Assembly (NCBI RefSeq): GCF_006494365.1
Contig: NZ_VHIP01000005.1
Coordinates: forward strand, 296,589-360,588
Source of the DNA: Aestuariibacter sp. GS-14
Lineage (GTDB): Bacteria > Pseudomonadota > Gammaproteobacteria > Enterobacterales > Alteromonadaceae
Direction: 5' to 3'
DNA: 64,000 nucleotides
The position numbers were made by a program, and so were the translations under genes. This document shows positions 7,504-16,914 of this stretch, in pieces (within the stretch, counting starts at the first letter, position 1; each line of letters begins with the position of its first letter). The notes below the pieces were generated by a model. It saw only the letters and a list, made by a program, of their open reading frames with translations, was not told the origin of the DNA and did no database searches.

Positions 7504-9474
7504 ATGAAAAAAACTCTTTTAAGCTTCACCACTTTATGTGTGCTCAGCAGCGTCAGTTTGCTCGCTGAAGCAGCAGATTATTACGTGTCCCCGACAGGTA
7601 ATGACAGCAATTCCGGTTCCATTGACTCGCCGCTGGAAACATTAATGCGAGCACAGGATTTAGCCGACGCCGGTGATACTGTGTATATTCGGGGGGGAAC
7701 GTACTACCTCGACAATGACGATATATCCCGCACTGACTCAAGCCGCGCTTATGTCAATGAGATAAAAGAAAACGGCATTCGTTACATTGCCTATAACGGC
7801 GAAACTCCCATATTTGATTTTACTGGTGTTAAACCAGTCGACCGCCGTGTTGTCGCATTTCTGGTATCTGGCGATGACAATACGTTTGAAGGATTCCATA
7901 TCACCGGGGTACAAATCACCATCGATTACAAACGCACTCAGTCTACAGCGATCCGTGTAGTAAACGGGGACAGAAACCTATTTGAAAGACTGGAAATATA
8001 CGACAACATGGCGATTGGCTGGTACCTCGCTAGCGGCAGTGACAATCAGGTAATCAATGTCGATGCGTACAGAAATAAAGGGCTGAATAACTACTCTCAC
8101 GGCAATATCGACGGTTTTGGTGTCCATCCGGATTCGGCTAGTTCCGGCAACATCCTCAAGGGGTGCCGTGCCTGGTTTAACAGTGATGATGGGTTTGACC
8201 TTATCAGTGCAGGCACTGCTGTTACTATTGAAAACAGCTGGGCATTTTACAATGGTTTTGACACTGACTTCACCAAGCTGGGCGACGGCAATGGTTTTAA
8301 GCTTGGCGGGTATGGCAGAGATGGTAAAGTAGATTACCCGGTTCCTGTTCCAAGACATGCAATATACAAGAGTTTAGCGGTAGGCAATAAAGCCAGCGGA
8401 TTTTATGCTAATCACCATATCGATGGTCAGGATTGGGTTAGCAACACTGCAATACGCAATTACAACAACTATAATTTACTTTCAACACTGGCCGATAACG
8501 CCACCGACGTGCCTGGCTATGCGCATTATATGCGCAATAATCTGGGATTTGGTGCCAGTAATGAAGTAGTAAATCTTGGTCCATCTTCTGAAAATGATCT
8601 GGCGAACAATTACTTTGATCTGGATGTTACCGTGTCCGAAGACGATTTCATCTCGTTGGATGAAAGTCAATTGACCCAGCAACGACAGCCTAATGGCGAC
8701 TTACCGGACATCACGTTTGCCAAACTCGCACCCGGCAGTGATCTTATCAACGCAGGCGCCGACACGGGTTTGTCTTACAACGGTGCTGCTCCCGATTTAG
8801 GCGCATTCGAAACTGCGCCATCGGCACCACAGGGCTTATCGGCTATCCCAGCAAATGCAGAAATACACTTAAGCTGGCTCCATAGCAACGAACCTTATTT
8901 TTCAGGGTACAGTGTTTATCGTAGTACAGATCCACAAGGAGTTTATACTGTTTTAGCTCAACACATCACTACAACATCTTATTCCGATACGAACGTGATA
9001 AATGGGGTAACTTATTTCTACAAGGTCTCCACGTCTGTTGAAAACGGACAGACCTCAGCACTCACAGATTATGTTGAAGCAACGCCTGAATCACCGGTTC
9101 CGGATACAGCCAAGGTTGCATCCATAGAAATTAGTATTATTGATCAACATGCAAGCAGAGGTGCCGAGAGCGATAACGCTATTAACCAGAATGGGAAACA
9201 CTTTTCATTAATGGCCATGAAACGCTTCGGCAAAGCGGTGGTAACAATAACAGACAACTTTGGAACCCCTATAGCAAACGCGGTGGTTTCCGGTAGATTT
9301 TCCGGCACCTTTAATGAAAAGCAAAGTGTCACCACCGACGAATATGGCATCGCCACATTTATTTCAAAGAAGTTCTCTACAAGTGATGTCACTTTTGGAT
9401 TTAAAGTGGTGTCGATTAGCTCTGATTTAACAGATGGCAGTAGCGCAAGTAATACCAAGTGTGATGTTTTCTAA
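7504..9474 (+). CDS. Secreted PL9-type pectate lyase with Fn3 and Ig-like C-terminal domains
   Basis: The 656-residue protein should cleave polygalacturonate or rhamnogalacturonan by beta-elimination outside the cytoplasm. A signal peptide covers about 1-23. A right-handed beta-helix follows (about 24-440), opening ADYYVSPTGNDSNSGSIDSP and DTVYIRGGTYYL, the usual start of PL9 and related parallel beta-helix enzymes, with repeated N/D-rich turns such as GCRAWFNSDDGFDL. A fibronectin type III domain spans about 440-530 and a Big-1-like domain about 540-650 (GTPIANAVVSGRFSG, TTDEYGIATF). Dickeya Pel9A-type enzymes are the nearest known relatives by motif. RBS TGAGG lies before the ATG. The exact substrate is not proven by sequence. 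Confidence 0.85.
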   Translation: MKKTLLSFTTLCVLSSVSLLAEAADYYVSPTGNDSNSGSIDSPLETLMRAQDLADAGDTVYIRGGTYYLDNDDISRTDSSRAYVNEIKENGIRYIAYNGETPIFDFTGVKPVDRRVVAFLVSGDDNTFEGFHITGVQITIDYKRTQSTAIRVVNGDRNLFERLEIYDNMAIGWYLASGSDNQVINVDAYRNKGLNNYSHGNIDGFGVHPDSASSGNILKGCRAWFNSDDGFDLISAGTAVTIENSWAFYNGFDTDFTKLGDGNGFKLGGYGRDGKVDYPVPVPRHAIYKSLAVGNKASGFYANHHIDGQDWVSNTAIRNYNNYNLLSTLADNATDVPGYAHYMRNNLGFGASNEVVNLGPSSENDLANNYFDLDVTVSEDDFISLDESQLTQQRQPNGDLPDITFAKLAPGSDLINAGADTGLSYNGAAPDLGAFETAPSAPQGLSAIPANAEIHLSWLHSNEPYFSGYSVYRSTDPQGVYTVLAQHITTTSYSDTNVINGVTYFYKVSTSVENGQTSALTDYVEATPESPVPDTAKVASIEISIIDQHASRGAESDNAINQNGKHFSLMAMKRFGKAVVTITDNFGTPIANAVVSGRFSGTFNEKQSVTTDEYGIATFISKKFSTSDVTFGFKVVSISSDLTDGSSASNTKCDVF

Positions 9475-9521
9475 ACATTTATAGCAAGTGATTTTACCAA
9501 TATCTTAGTTATATCTGTCAG

Positions 9522-9555
9522 AGCCCACCTATACGCAGTTATGCATTACTGGGCT
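9522..9555. terminator. Possible bidirectional terminator
   Basis: AGCCCA (9522-9527) pairs with TGGGCT (9550-9555) across a 22-nt loop, followed by a T-rich stretch. It lies between the convergent lyase and esterase genes. The stem is short, so this call is tentative. Confidence 0.4.
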
Positions 9556-9562
9556 TTGGCTT

Positions 9563-10342
9563 TTACTCACCGCATTGCATAGTGAACATCGCTCTTGCAA
9601 ATCGCTCACCCAACTCAACCGTTGACGATGCCGAAAAATGTAATTGATCACCCTTATGATCCAGTCCCTTGGCATCAACAAATTTAACACACTGAAGGGC
9701 TTCCGCAGCAGTGCGAAGGGCGTTTCTCACCTCGCTGGCAAACGGAAATTTCTCAGGCTCAAGAAAATACCCCATTTCACCCACAACAATCGGCAATTCG
9801 GGCATCCCCAAATCGGCTCGTAAATCCTTAAACATGCCTGTGAGTCTTGTACCGTGCGTTTCAGCGTTTATTTGCTTGTCGCTGTCCGATTCCCCTTGAT
9901 GCCACAACACACCTTTTATTCGTCCATGTTTACCAGCCTGCCTAATCCTCTCTAACGCAGCAACATATAAACCGCCTCCTTTTACCCATCGTCGAAGCGA
10001 CGATCCGCCTACCGCTGTGGGCACCAGTCCAATAGGCGCAGAATTACCCAAATCCAACATTGTTCTGGCAAATGGAATTCCCGGGCCAATACCTGGTTCA
10101 GTTCTGCCTGTCTTTTTATGGATAGGATCTCTGGCAACCTGCCAAAAATCCTGCTCGTTAAGTGCAAGTATACGGTTGTCATCAACTTGTAAGCTCAACG
10201 TAGCAGTATCCCTGCCAACCATATTGGATTGGCCCATTAATATATAAATATCCATTTGTTGTCGGTCCTGCCCATACTGAACAGAACAAGCATTCAACAA
10301 CGAGAATAGGGCAATAACAGTACTCAATTTTAAATATTTCAT
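9563..10342 (-). CDS. SGNH-type acetylesterase lipoprotein (SASA family)
   Basis: The 259-residue product is predicted to be a lipoprotein (lipobox SLLNAC, Cys19). Its catalytic blocks are those of the SASA/CE6 family: MGQSNM (nucleophile Ser39), the oxyanion-hole glycines in AVGGSS, VLWHQGESD and DQLHFS with the Asp-His pair. It should remove acetyl groups from sugars, here probably acetylated pectin fragments at the outer membrane or in the periplasm; the substrate is inferred from neighbours. Start ATG 10342 is preferred over in-frame ATG 10354 because GGAT lies at a workable distance before it and the signal peptide is then compact. It is convergent with the lyase. Confidence 0.85.
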   Translation of the reverse strand: MKYLKLSTVIALFSLLNACSVQYGQDRQQMDIYILMGQSNMVGRDTATLSLQVDDNRILALNEQDFWQVARDPIHKKTGRTEPGIGPGIPFARTMLDLGNSAPIGLVPTAVGGSSLRRWVKGGGLYVAALERIRQAGKHGRIKGVLWHQGESDSDKQINAETHGTRLTGMFKDLRADLGMPELPIVVGEMGYFLEPEKFPFASEVRNALRTAAEALQCVKFVDAKGLDHKGDQLHFSASSTVELGERFARAMFTMQCGE

Positions 10343-10918
10343 AGTGACATCCATAGAGTCTGGCGAAGGTTGTTGCTTTGTAGCAACGAAAACAATGATG
10401 CCGATATTAGACTATTACTCCTTCTCATTTGGTCAGCATACGAACTTTTCGAACGAATTCCCTATTCTCAGTAAACTTTCCAATTAGCACATACCCAATA
10501 GCCTGACCAATTACTAATGCAATAATCAAAATGACTGAAATTGAGCGAAATTGCGAATAACATCAATATTGAAATTCACTTAAGCAACTCAGATATCAAA
10601 GTAAGCATCAGCTCCTAAAGCATCCGCGGCATTTCAATTTACATTCTTATTTGCCTACGAATGCCCTAATTAGTGCTTATTTGAAACACTTTTCACTTCC
10701 AGTGACAATCCGGCTCATATATGAGCCAACTTTGAAAACATGTTTGACGAACGTTAAAAGCTAAAATATTTTTTAACCATCGATTTACAAAAACAGTCAA
10801 AACCAGTCACATTTAAATACATATCTTGTCTGTTTCAGTAAGCGAATTGGCCTTGCTACTTGAGCAGTATTAGCTAGGTGCTAACACATTAAAAAACTAG
10901 TCCTTGGAAACTGTCACA
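10343..10918. other. Intergenic region between acetylesterase and second TBDR
   Basis: About 575 bp of AT-rich DNA between divergent genes. It holds the candidate operator at 10847-10859 and a weaker match, ATAGCCTGACCAA (10498-10510, 10 of 13). No ORF with a convincing start or RNA gene is seen. The length is unusual for this otherwise compact window. Confidence 0.55.
10847..10859. promoter_or_regulatory. Candidate operator upstream of the second TBDR
   Basis: TTGGCCTTGCTAC matches the reverse complement of the reference motif at 10 of 13 positions, with one half-site perfect (TTGGCCTT). It ends 59 nt before the receptor ATG. Confidence 0.5.
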
Positions 10919-13861
10919 ATGAAAACTATTAATAAATTGCAAGAATGTATGGATACAATGTCGAAGAATCAATTTAAGCCATCACTGTTATCAAAAACCA
11001 TTAAAACGGTTATTCACTCCGGGTTATCCCTCGGCATAATCGTCACCTCGGCCGCCTTTGCACAAGAAGCCCAGCCCACGCAGGATGAAGCAACAAAGGA
11101 TAGCAGCGAAATCGTTGAAAAAATCGTTGTTACCGGCGTTAGAGCCAGTCAACGAAGTGCAATCGACAGAAAGAAATTGGCTTCAACTATGGCAGACTCG
11201 ATTGTTGCAGAAGACATTGGTGACTTCCCCGACAAAAACATTGCAGAAGCACTCTCCCGAGTCACTGGTATACAGCTCGATCGTGAGTTTGGTGAAGGTG
11301 GTGGCGTGAGTATCCGTGGTGTGGAGCCCGAATTGACGCGGGTTGAAATTAACGGCATCAGCTCGGTAGGCGCATCGGACCCATTCGCAACCAGCGGCCG
11401 TAGTAACGACTTCCGCAGTATGGCGTCGGAATTAGTGAGTGCATTGGATGTTATTAAGGGCTCCGAAGCAAGGCTTACCGAAGGCGGTATTGGCGGCACA
11501 ATCAAAATCACTACTCGCAAGCCAAACGACTTTAAAAAGGATTATTTAAGCCTTAACGCAGAAAATCAGTTCAATACCTTAACAGATAAACACAACCAGA
11601 AATTTAACCTGATAGGCGTACACAAGTTTTCAGATGACCTTGGTATTCTCGTCAATGTTACCGCTGGCGATAAGAATACTGCTTTCCATGCGCTTCGAAA
11701 TACCGCGTTTAATTTCGAATCCGACATAGATGGGTCGCTGGAAAAGACCTTTATTAACCCCAACTATGCCGATATCACTGCCGTAGAAGGCTGTGACGGT
11801 AATGCTACTTGTGAGATGCAATGGTACGACCCAAAAAACCGTATTCCCCGGGCGAGTATCTGGCAACGCGATGAAAACCGTATCAGTGCAAACAGCATGA
11901 TTCAGTATCGCATCAATGACGCATTATCGGCTCATGCTGGTTTTACCTATAACGAACGTGATTTCGTCCAGAATGACCAAAACTATCAGTTGCAGGAAGT
12001 CAGAGATGCAATGGTTGACGCCAATACATGGACATTCTATGAAAATCACCGTATCCAGTCTGTAGAGACTGCTGGTAGCTTCGCGATTGTTAACCGCGCA
12101 GTAGATGTGGACTGGTCACAAAAGAATTCTGTTATTGACGCTGGCTTCGAATATCAACACGATCGCTTCACACTTACCGGCACATTTGGCTACAGCAAAG
12201 AAAAGCAGAGTATTGACCAAACCGATACACAGGCATTCGGCTACCGTATTCGCGGCATGTTAATGGAGTTTGCTGAAAATGGCTTGCCAATCATTACCGA
12301 GGAAAACCTAAGCACTGGTGTTGATTATACTTCGTCAGGAAGACCCGATATTGCGTTCAACAATCCCGTCACGGAAACTAACCGCTACACGCGCTTAAAC
12401 ATGACTGACATAGACAGTTCTGGTGACGAATCGTTAGCACAGGTTGATTTTGTTATGCCTATGACCGGAAAATTCCTAACTAATATCAAAACAGGATTAC
12501 GCTATAGCGTTGAAAATCAGGATTACGCTCGTTACGACAATGATCTGCGCTTATTTAACGGTTCTGACGTAACTGCTGAGCAAAATGCACAATTGCTTGC
12601 CGACAATTATATGCGTACGCCTGAATTTTTCCGCGACTTTAACCCTGGTGTCGAAACGCTTTCCAGTTGGAATACAATCAATGTTTCAACCTTTAAACGT
12701 GACTTCATCGCGCTTGGTGGCTTTACGGAAGACGATCTGGCTATTGATGACCTTCGCTCTATTTTTGATGTAAAGATGGCAACCCAGGCAGTGTATGTTC
12801 AGGGTGACTTTGAAACCGAAGTGGGTGGTTTCCTGTTATGGGGTAATGCTGGTGTTCGGTATGTTCAAACAGATGTGGATACCACAGGCACAGCAACTGT
12901 TTCAGTCTCGGTGGATGACGAAGACGGCAATGCGTTTATCGACGAAGATCATCCACAGGCTTTCGAAGGCACCAGAACGGTATCTAACGATTACAGTGAA
13001 GTACTTCCAAGTATTAACGTAAATCTGGAATTGATGCCTGACGAATTAATTCTGTATGCTGGCGCATCCAAGGTAATGGCTCACCCTAAGGCCAAGGATT
13101 TAAATATTGCGGCAGAATGCAGGCTGCGGTTAGATTCTGAGTCCATCGAAAATGGTAATCCAAGTAGCTGTACAGGAGGCAACCCATACCTGAATCCGTA
13201 TACAGCCAAGCAACTCGACCTTGCGATCAACTGGTATCCCAACGAAGACACCATGTTGTCAGCCGCGTTGTTTAAGAAGAACCTGGATACTTACATTCTC
13301 TCAGGTAGCCAGGCTCCGGTACCAGACGTTGATTACTTTGGTGATGGTAATTTATTCGAGGTCAGAGCACCGGCCAATTCAACCGGTGTGAACACACAGG
13401 GTTATGAGTTATCTGTTGCAACCTTCTTCAGCATGCTGCCAGAACCATTCAATAATATTGGTATGAATGCGAACTACACACATACAACTGCCGACAACAC
13501 TGGTATTTACAGTGAGATTTCAGAAGAAGAATTAGATCTCATCGACATGTCGAAAAACACGTATAACTTCAGTGTGTATTATTCAACCAAAGAGTGGAAT
13601 ATTAAACTGGCTTATAACTACAGAAGCAGCTATCTGGATGCAATCAGCGATAGCAGAGGCAATCCATATTACGTTGACTCTGCAGGCTTCCTAGACGGTA
13701 AAATTACGTATCAACCCGAAGGCTCGGATTTTAAATACTACTTTGACGCACGCAACCTGACCAAAGAGGGCCGCGACTATATTGGCGGAACCAACGCAGG
13801 TATTTATGAACGCCGTTACTACGGCAGAGACTTTTCTATTGGTGTTACATACAAAATGTAA
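10919..13861 (+). CDS. TonB-dependent receptor (TIGR01782 class)
   Basis: A 980-residue outer-membrane receptor without an STN domain. It has an N-terminal signal region ending AAFAQ, then a TonB box/plug region (EKIVVTGVRASQRSAIDRK, IVAEDIGDFPDKNIAEALSR, VTGIQLDREFGEGGG, GGIGGTIKITTRKPND) and a long barrel ending FSIGVTYKM. This class is the usual transporter for oligosaccharides in Alteromonadales and Xanthomonadales. ATG 10919 is taken as start; an upstream in-frame TTG at 10904 is less likely, and ATGs at 10949 and 10958 are also possible. It sits between a pectate lyase and a rhamnogalacturonan acetylesterase, so an acetylated pectin fragment is the likely cargo. Confidence 0.94.
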   Translation: MKTINKLQECMDTMSKNQFKPSLLSKTIKTVIHSGLSLGIIVTSAAFAQEAQPTQDEATKDSSEIVEKIVVTGVRASQRSAIDRKKLASTMADSIVAEDIGDFPDKNIAEALSRVTGIQLDREFGEGGGVSIRGVEPELTRVEINGISSVGASDPFATSGRSNDFRSMASELVSALDVIKGSEARLTEGGIGGTIKITTRKPNDFKKDYLSLNAENQFNTLTDKHNQKFNLIGVHKFSDDLGILVNVTAGDKNTAFHALRNTAFNFESDIDGSLEKTFINPNYADITAVEGCDGNATCEMQWYDPKNRIPRASIWQRDENRISANSMIQYRINDALSAHAGFTYNERDFVQNDQNYQLQEVRDAMVDANTWTFYENHRIQSVETAGSFAIVNRAVDVDWSQKNSVIDAGFEYQHDRFTLTGTFGYSKEKQSIDQTDTQAFGYRIRGMLMEFAENGLPIITEENLSTGVDYTSSGRPDIAFNNPVTETNRYTRLNMTDIDSSGDESLAQVDFVMPMTGKFLTNIKTGLRYSVENQDYARYDNDLRLFNGSDVTAEQNAQLLADNYMRTPEFFRDFNPGVETLSSWNTINVSTFKRDFIALGGFTEDDLAIDDLRSIFDVKMATQAVYVQGDFETEVGGFLLWGNAGVRYVQTDVDTTGTATVSVSVDDEDGNAFIDEDHPQAFEGTRTVSNDYSEVLPSINVNLELMPDELILYAGASKVMAHPKAKDLNIAAECRLRLDSESIENGNPSSCTGGNPYLNPYTAKQLDLAINWYPNEDTMLSAALFKKNLDTYILSGSQAPVPDVDYFGDGNLFEVRAPANSTGVNTQGYELSVATFFSMLPEPFNNIGMNANYTHTTADNTGIYSEISEEELDLIDMSKNTYNFSVYYSTKEWNIKLAYNYRSSYLDAISDSRGNPYYVDSAGFLDGKITYQPEGSDFKYYFDARNLTKEGRDYIGGTNAGIYERRYYGRDFSIGVTYKM

Positions 13862-13903
13862 TCCTGATTACACATTCCTAAACCTTGTTCTCTACTCTAA
13901 GTC

Positions 13904-13925
13904 AAGGCCTGCGCTAGCAGGCCTT
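13904..13925 (+). terminator. Hairpin after the second TBDR
   Basis: Perfect 9-bp stem AAGGCCTGC / GCAGGCCTT with loop GCTA, followed by ATTTGT. It lies 43 nt after the receptor stop. The U-tract is short, so it may be only a partial terminator or attenuator before the esterase gene. Confidence 0.65.
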
Positions 13926-13946
13926 ATTTGTCTGGGAGGAGTGTCA

Positions 13947-13982
13947 ATGGCGTTTAAACAACTCAGTAGGAGTAGATTGTGA
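13947..13982 (+). CDS. Possible 11-codon leader peptide coupled to the CE12 esterase
   Basis: ATG 13947 opens an ORF encoding MAFKQLSRSRL and ending in TGA at 13980-13982. It has a near-ideal ribosome-binding site (GGAGG at 13935-13939, 7-nt spacing), better than most genes here. Its stop overlaps the GTG start of the esterase (GTGA), the usual layout for translational coupling. Against it: the ORF is very short and could be chance. It lies directly after a hairpin. Confidence 0.35.
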   Translation: MAFKQLSRSRL

Positions 13983-15247
13983 ATAAAACGATCTCGATCA
14001 CGCTTATGTATTTTGGCTCGTTATTGCTTACCAGCACTTTCGCAGGTAAGACGCAAAATGCACATCGGTTTACATTATCAACGCCGGATATTCCTGCCAA
14101 CTACCAGGCATTGGATCCGCTTCAATCCTTTTCAGCCGCTAGCGGATACGGGTGGATGAACAACTCGGAAAATCACTTCGGCGTTGCGGTACCAGAGGGC
14201 AACTACAGTGTTAAGCTCATTTACGACTCGCCCGACGCAGCAAACGCCATGACGGTAAAAGCAGAATCCCGTCGGGTTATGCTTACCACCACAGGATACA
14301 ACAGCAGTAAAATACGTTCCTTTACGGTGAATGTTCGACAACCGCACATTGCATCCGGTGGTAAAGTAACACTCAATAACTGGGAGACCACACCTACACT
14401 CATCGCGCATTGGGATGAATTGCTAACATTAGAGTTTTTACCTGACACATCCGGCCTTACCGCCATTGAAATAGAACCCGCAAGTAAGGTAACAACCCTT
14501 TACATTGCCGGTGATTCTACGGTTGCCGATCAGCGCTCGGAACCTTATGCAGGCTGGGGTCAGATGCTACCCAGTTTATTCAACCAGAATATATCGATAG
14601 CGAATCATGCGGAATCTGGCAGAGCGTTATTTAGCTTCCTCGACGAGCATCGTTTTGACAAAATCCTTAGCACAATTCAACCTGGTGATTATCTGTTCAT
14701 TCAATTTGGTCACAACGATCAAAAAGACAAAAGAAACGAGGCCGGCCCCTATACCACGTATACCAGCGAACTGATTGAATACGTGAATGCGACAAGAGAC
14801 AAATCAGCCATACCTGTATTGATAACGCCAATGGAGCGTCGCAGGTGGAAAAATGGTGAACCAGGTGAAACACTTTCTGAGTATGCCGATGCAGTGCGGC
14901 GTGTTGGAAAAGCACTAAATGTCTCTGTGATTGATTTACACGCAATGAGTCTGGCATTTTATAACGCTATGGGGGAAGTTGCATCTACCAAAGCGTTTGT
15001 TCACTATCCTTCTAATACATACCCTGACCAGCCTAAGCAGTTAAAAGACAATACACATCACAACGCCTACGGTGCACTTCAGCTTGCAAAATGCATAGCA
15101 GAAGGTATACGAGTCCAGATCCCAGGACTTGCGCAGCACTTACGCCCGGAATATGGCAATTATTCACCGTCTCACCCGGATGACCCAGCAACGACCACTA
15201 TTCCGGCCAGCTTCGTTTTATCAACGGCGACACCGGAAGGAAATTAA
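13979..15247 (+). CDS. Rhamnogalacturonan acetylesterase, CE12 family (SGNH)
   Basis: The 422-residue secreted esterase should remove acetyl groups from the rhamnogalacturonan I backbone. A signal peptide (about 1-22) precedes an N-terminal beta-sandwich (about 30-165, as in YesT/RhgT-type enzymes). The SGNH hydrolase domain follows, with YIAGDSTVADQ (nucleophile Ser180), Gly in ESGRALFS, Asn in FGHNDQKDKR and the catalytic His in HHNAYGALQLAK. The GTG start at 13979 has AGGAG at 13968-13972, and its first bases overlap the stop of a possible leader ORF. It lies downstream of the second TBDR and convergent with a second esterase. Confidence 0.92.
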   Translation: MNKTISITLMYFGSLLLTSTFAGKTQNAHRFTLSTPDIPANYQALDPLQSFSAASGYGWMNNSENHFGVAVPEGNYSVKLIYDSPDAANAMTVKAESRRVMLTTTGYNSSKIRSFTVNVRQPHIASGGKVTLNNWETTPTLIAHWDELLTLEFLPDTSGLTAIEIEPASKVTTLYIAGDSTVADQRSEPYAGWGQMLPSLFNQNISIANHAESGRALFSFLDEHRFDKILSTIQPGDYLFIQFGHNDQKDKRNEAGPYTTYTSELIEYVNATRDKSAIPVLITPMERRRWKNGEPGETLSEYADAVRRVGKALNVSVIDLHAMSLAFYNAMGEVASTKAFVHYPSNTYPDQPKQLKDNTHHNAYGALQLAKCIAEGIRVQIPGLAQHLRPEYGNYSPSHPDDPATTTIPASFVLSTATPEGN

Positions 15248-15271
15248 CCTGCTTCAGAATGCACATAAAAT

Positions 15272-15298
15272 ACCGACCGTTCACACAAACGTGTCGGT
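15272..15298. terminator. Bidirectional hairpin between convergent esterase genes
   Basis: ACCGACCGTT pairs with AACGTGTCGGT with one bulged base. It lies 25 nt after the CE12 stop and 46 nt after the stop of the convergent esterase. No long T-tract. Confidence 0.5.
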
Positions 15299-15344
15299 GT
15301 TTACTTTGAGGGAATACGGGTTTCAGCTAGCCAACGATGTATTT

Positions 15345-16865
15345 TTACTGCCGGGCCATTACATTGTCGCATGCCGCCATTTCGGCGCTACAAAATGGAT
15401 AGGCAGGCCAGCCATTACCATCGATAAGATTTGGCCTGGCGGTTTCCGACCACGCAAACCGAATTTTTTTTGGATGATCAACGACACCACTCCATACTAA
15501 CACCGACGCTGGGCCGATGATTTCAGCTTTAGCTGGCACAAAGTGACCATCTTCTCCGGCAATTTCAAAGCTATCCGGTGATTGTCCATCTGCAGTATGC
15601 AACCTACCAGTAACCTTATCAAAGGTCACTCTTACTACCCAGCGTTCAATATTGATGTGACTAACTCTTGGTGATGCAGGTACACCTGGGTCTGTTCGGT
15701 ATAAATGACTCAGGGCAGTGAAAGCAAGTCGCTCGGCAATGGGGCGCTTTTGCATCGGATGAATGTTCTTCAAGTCAGTGACAAGATCGATTGTAGGCAC
15801 CATTGCGGTGTTTTCTACCCGTTCAAGCACCATTTCCTGAGCACGCCATAACCTGGGTAACTCTGTGGGAGCATGATACACCTCCCCCTCTTTTTTTCGT
15901 TCTGAATACAGGAATGGTGCAAGCTGTACGAAGTAAAAAGGCAAATTCGGCTGGTGCCAGGTTTGCCGCCAGCTGTTTATCAAAATCTCAAACTTATCCG
16001 CATAACGAAGACCATCATTGTTGGCAATAATGTTCGACTCGCCCTGATACCACAAAACACCTTTAATTGCGAAAGGTGCAAGTGGTTTTACCATGCCATT
16101 GTACAAAGTACCGGGCACAATACCGTCTACAGTGAAGGACTCATCAGAAGCCGGAGGCCGATTAAAAAGTGAAGATTGCTGGTACGCCTCAGGAGGTGTC
16201 CACAGCTCAATTCTTGTTCCGCCTCTGGCGGATTGAATAATTCCAACCGGCACTGTCAGTTCTCTTTGCAATGCTTGGGCAAATATAAAACCCAATGCAG
16301 AAAATGGCGATATTACAACGCCATTATTAGCTGGCTGCCACCCGTCGCTAATCACATCAGACGTGTTGCTATTTTTCTTCACCTTGAACAGACGAATAGC
16401 ACCGTTTCCGCCTTTTTCGAGATCAATCGCCAATTGACGGTCCTGTCCTGCAACAGCATGGGCTCCCGCAGTTTTTACTCCAACGGCCATCGCCATATTT
16501 GACTGACCAGCGCCCAACCAAACCTCGCCTACAAGCACGTTTTGCAGGCGCAATTGGCTATCGCCCTCGATGATTAAGTCTCTGGCTTCAAATGAAGCAC
16601 TAATAGGACTAAGTTCGACAACCCAATGCCCATCTTCATCTGCTGTCCCGGTTACTGTCTGGCCAGCAAATCGAACTTTAATCACTTTGCCAGGCGAAGC
16701 ATTGCCCCACACAGGTACCCTTTGATCGCGTTGAAGCACCATATTGTCGGTGAATATATTGGCTACACTTACTTCAGCATGTGCATTAAAAATCGCGAAA
16801 AACCCAAAAGCGATCAAAGAACAAGTCAGCTTTGATAATGCCGTTAGCGATTTATTTAATTCCAT
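15345..16865 (-). CDS. Sialate-O-acetylesterase-like enzyme (SASA, CE20-like)
   Basis: A 506-residue secreted protein. A signal peptide (about 1-30, ending NAHA) precedes an N-terminal beta domain (VSVANIFTDNMVLQRDQRVP, VWGNASPG) and an SGNH catalytic domain with LGAGQSNMAM (Ser122), ARGGTRIE and VLWYQGESN. The typical DxxH pair of some relatives is not obvious; DLKNIHP near residue 365 may supply it. These enzymes deacetylate sugars in sialic acids or plant polysaccharides; no sialic-acid genes are here, so pectin or hemicellulose is more likely. It lies 49 nt downstream of the IclR gene on the same strand, so the two are probably cotranscribed. Confidence 0.88.
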   Translation of the reverse strand: MELNKSLTALSKLTCSLIAFGFFAIFNAHAEVSVANIFTDNMVLQRDQRVPVWGNASPGKVIKVRFAGQTVTGTADEDGHWVVELSPISASFEARDLIIEGDSQLRLQNVLVGEVWLGAGQSNMAMAVGVKTAGAHAVAGQDRQLAIDLEKGGNGAIRLFKVKKNSNTSDVISDGWQPANNGVVISPFSALGFIFAQALQRELTVPVGIIQSARGGTRIELWTPPEAYQQSSLFNRPPASDESFTVDGIVPGTLYNGMVKPLAPFAIKGVLWYQGESNIIANNDGLRYADKFEILINSWRQTWHQPNLPFYFVQLAPFLYSERKKEGEVYHAPTELPRLWRAQEMVLERVENTAMVPTIDLVTDLKNIHPMQKRPIAERLAFTALSHLYRTDPGVPASPRVSHINIERWVVRVTFDKVTGRLHTADGQSPDSFEIAGEDGHFVPAKAEIIGPASVLVWSGVVDHPKKIRFAWSETARPNLIDGNGWPAYPFCSAEMAACDNVMARQ

Positions 16866-16914
16866 CTGAGCATGCCGTTCTCATACAGGTAAACGTGTAA
16901 AGCGAGCGCTGTGC

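Noticed and set aside
10498-10510. Operator copy for the small acetylesterase
   Set aside because: ATAGCCTGACCAA keeps only one half-site and lies 156 nt from the start; recorded only as a weak match.
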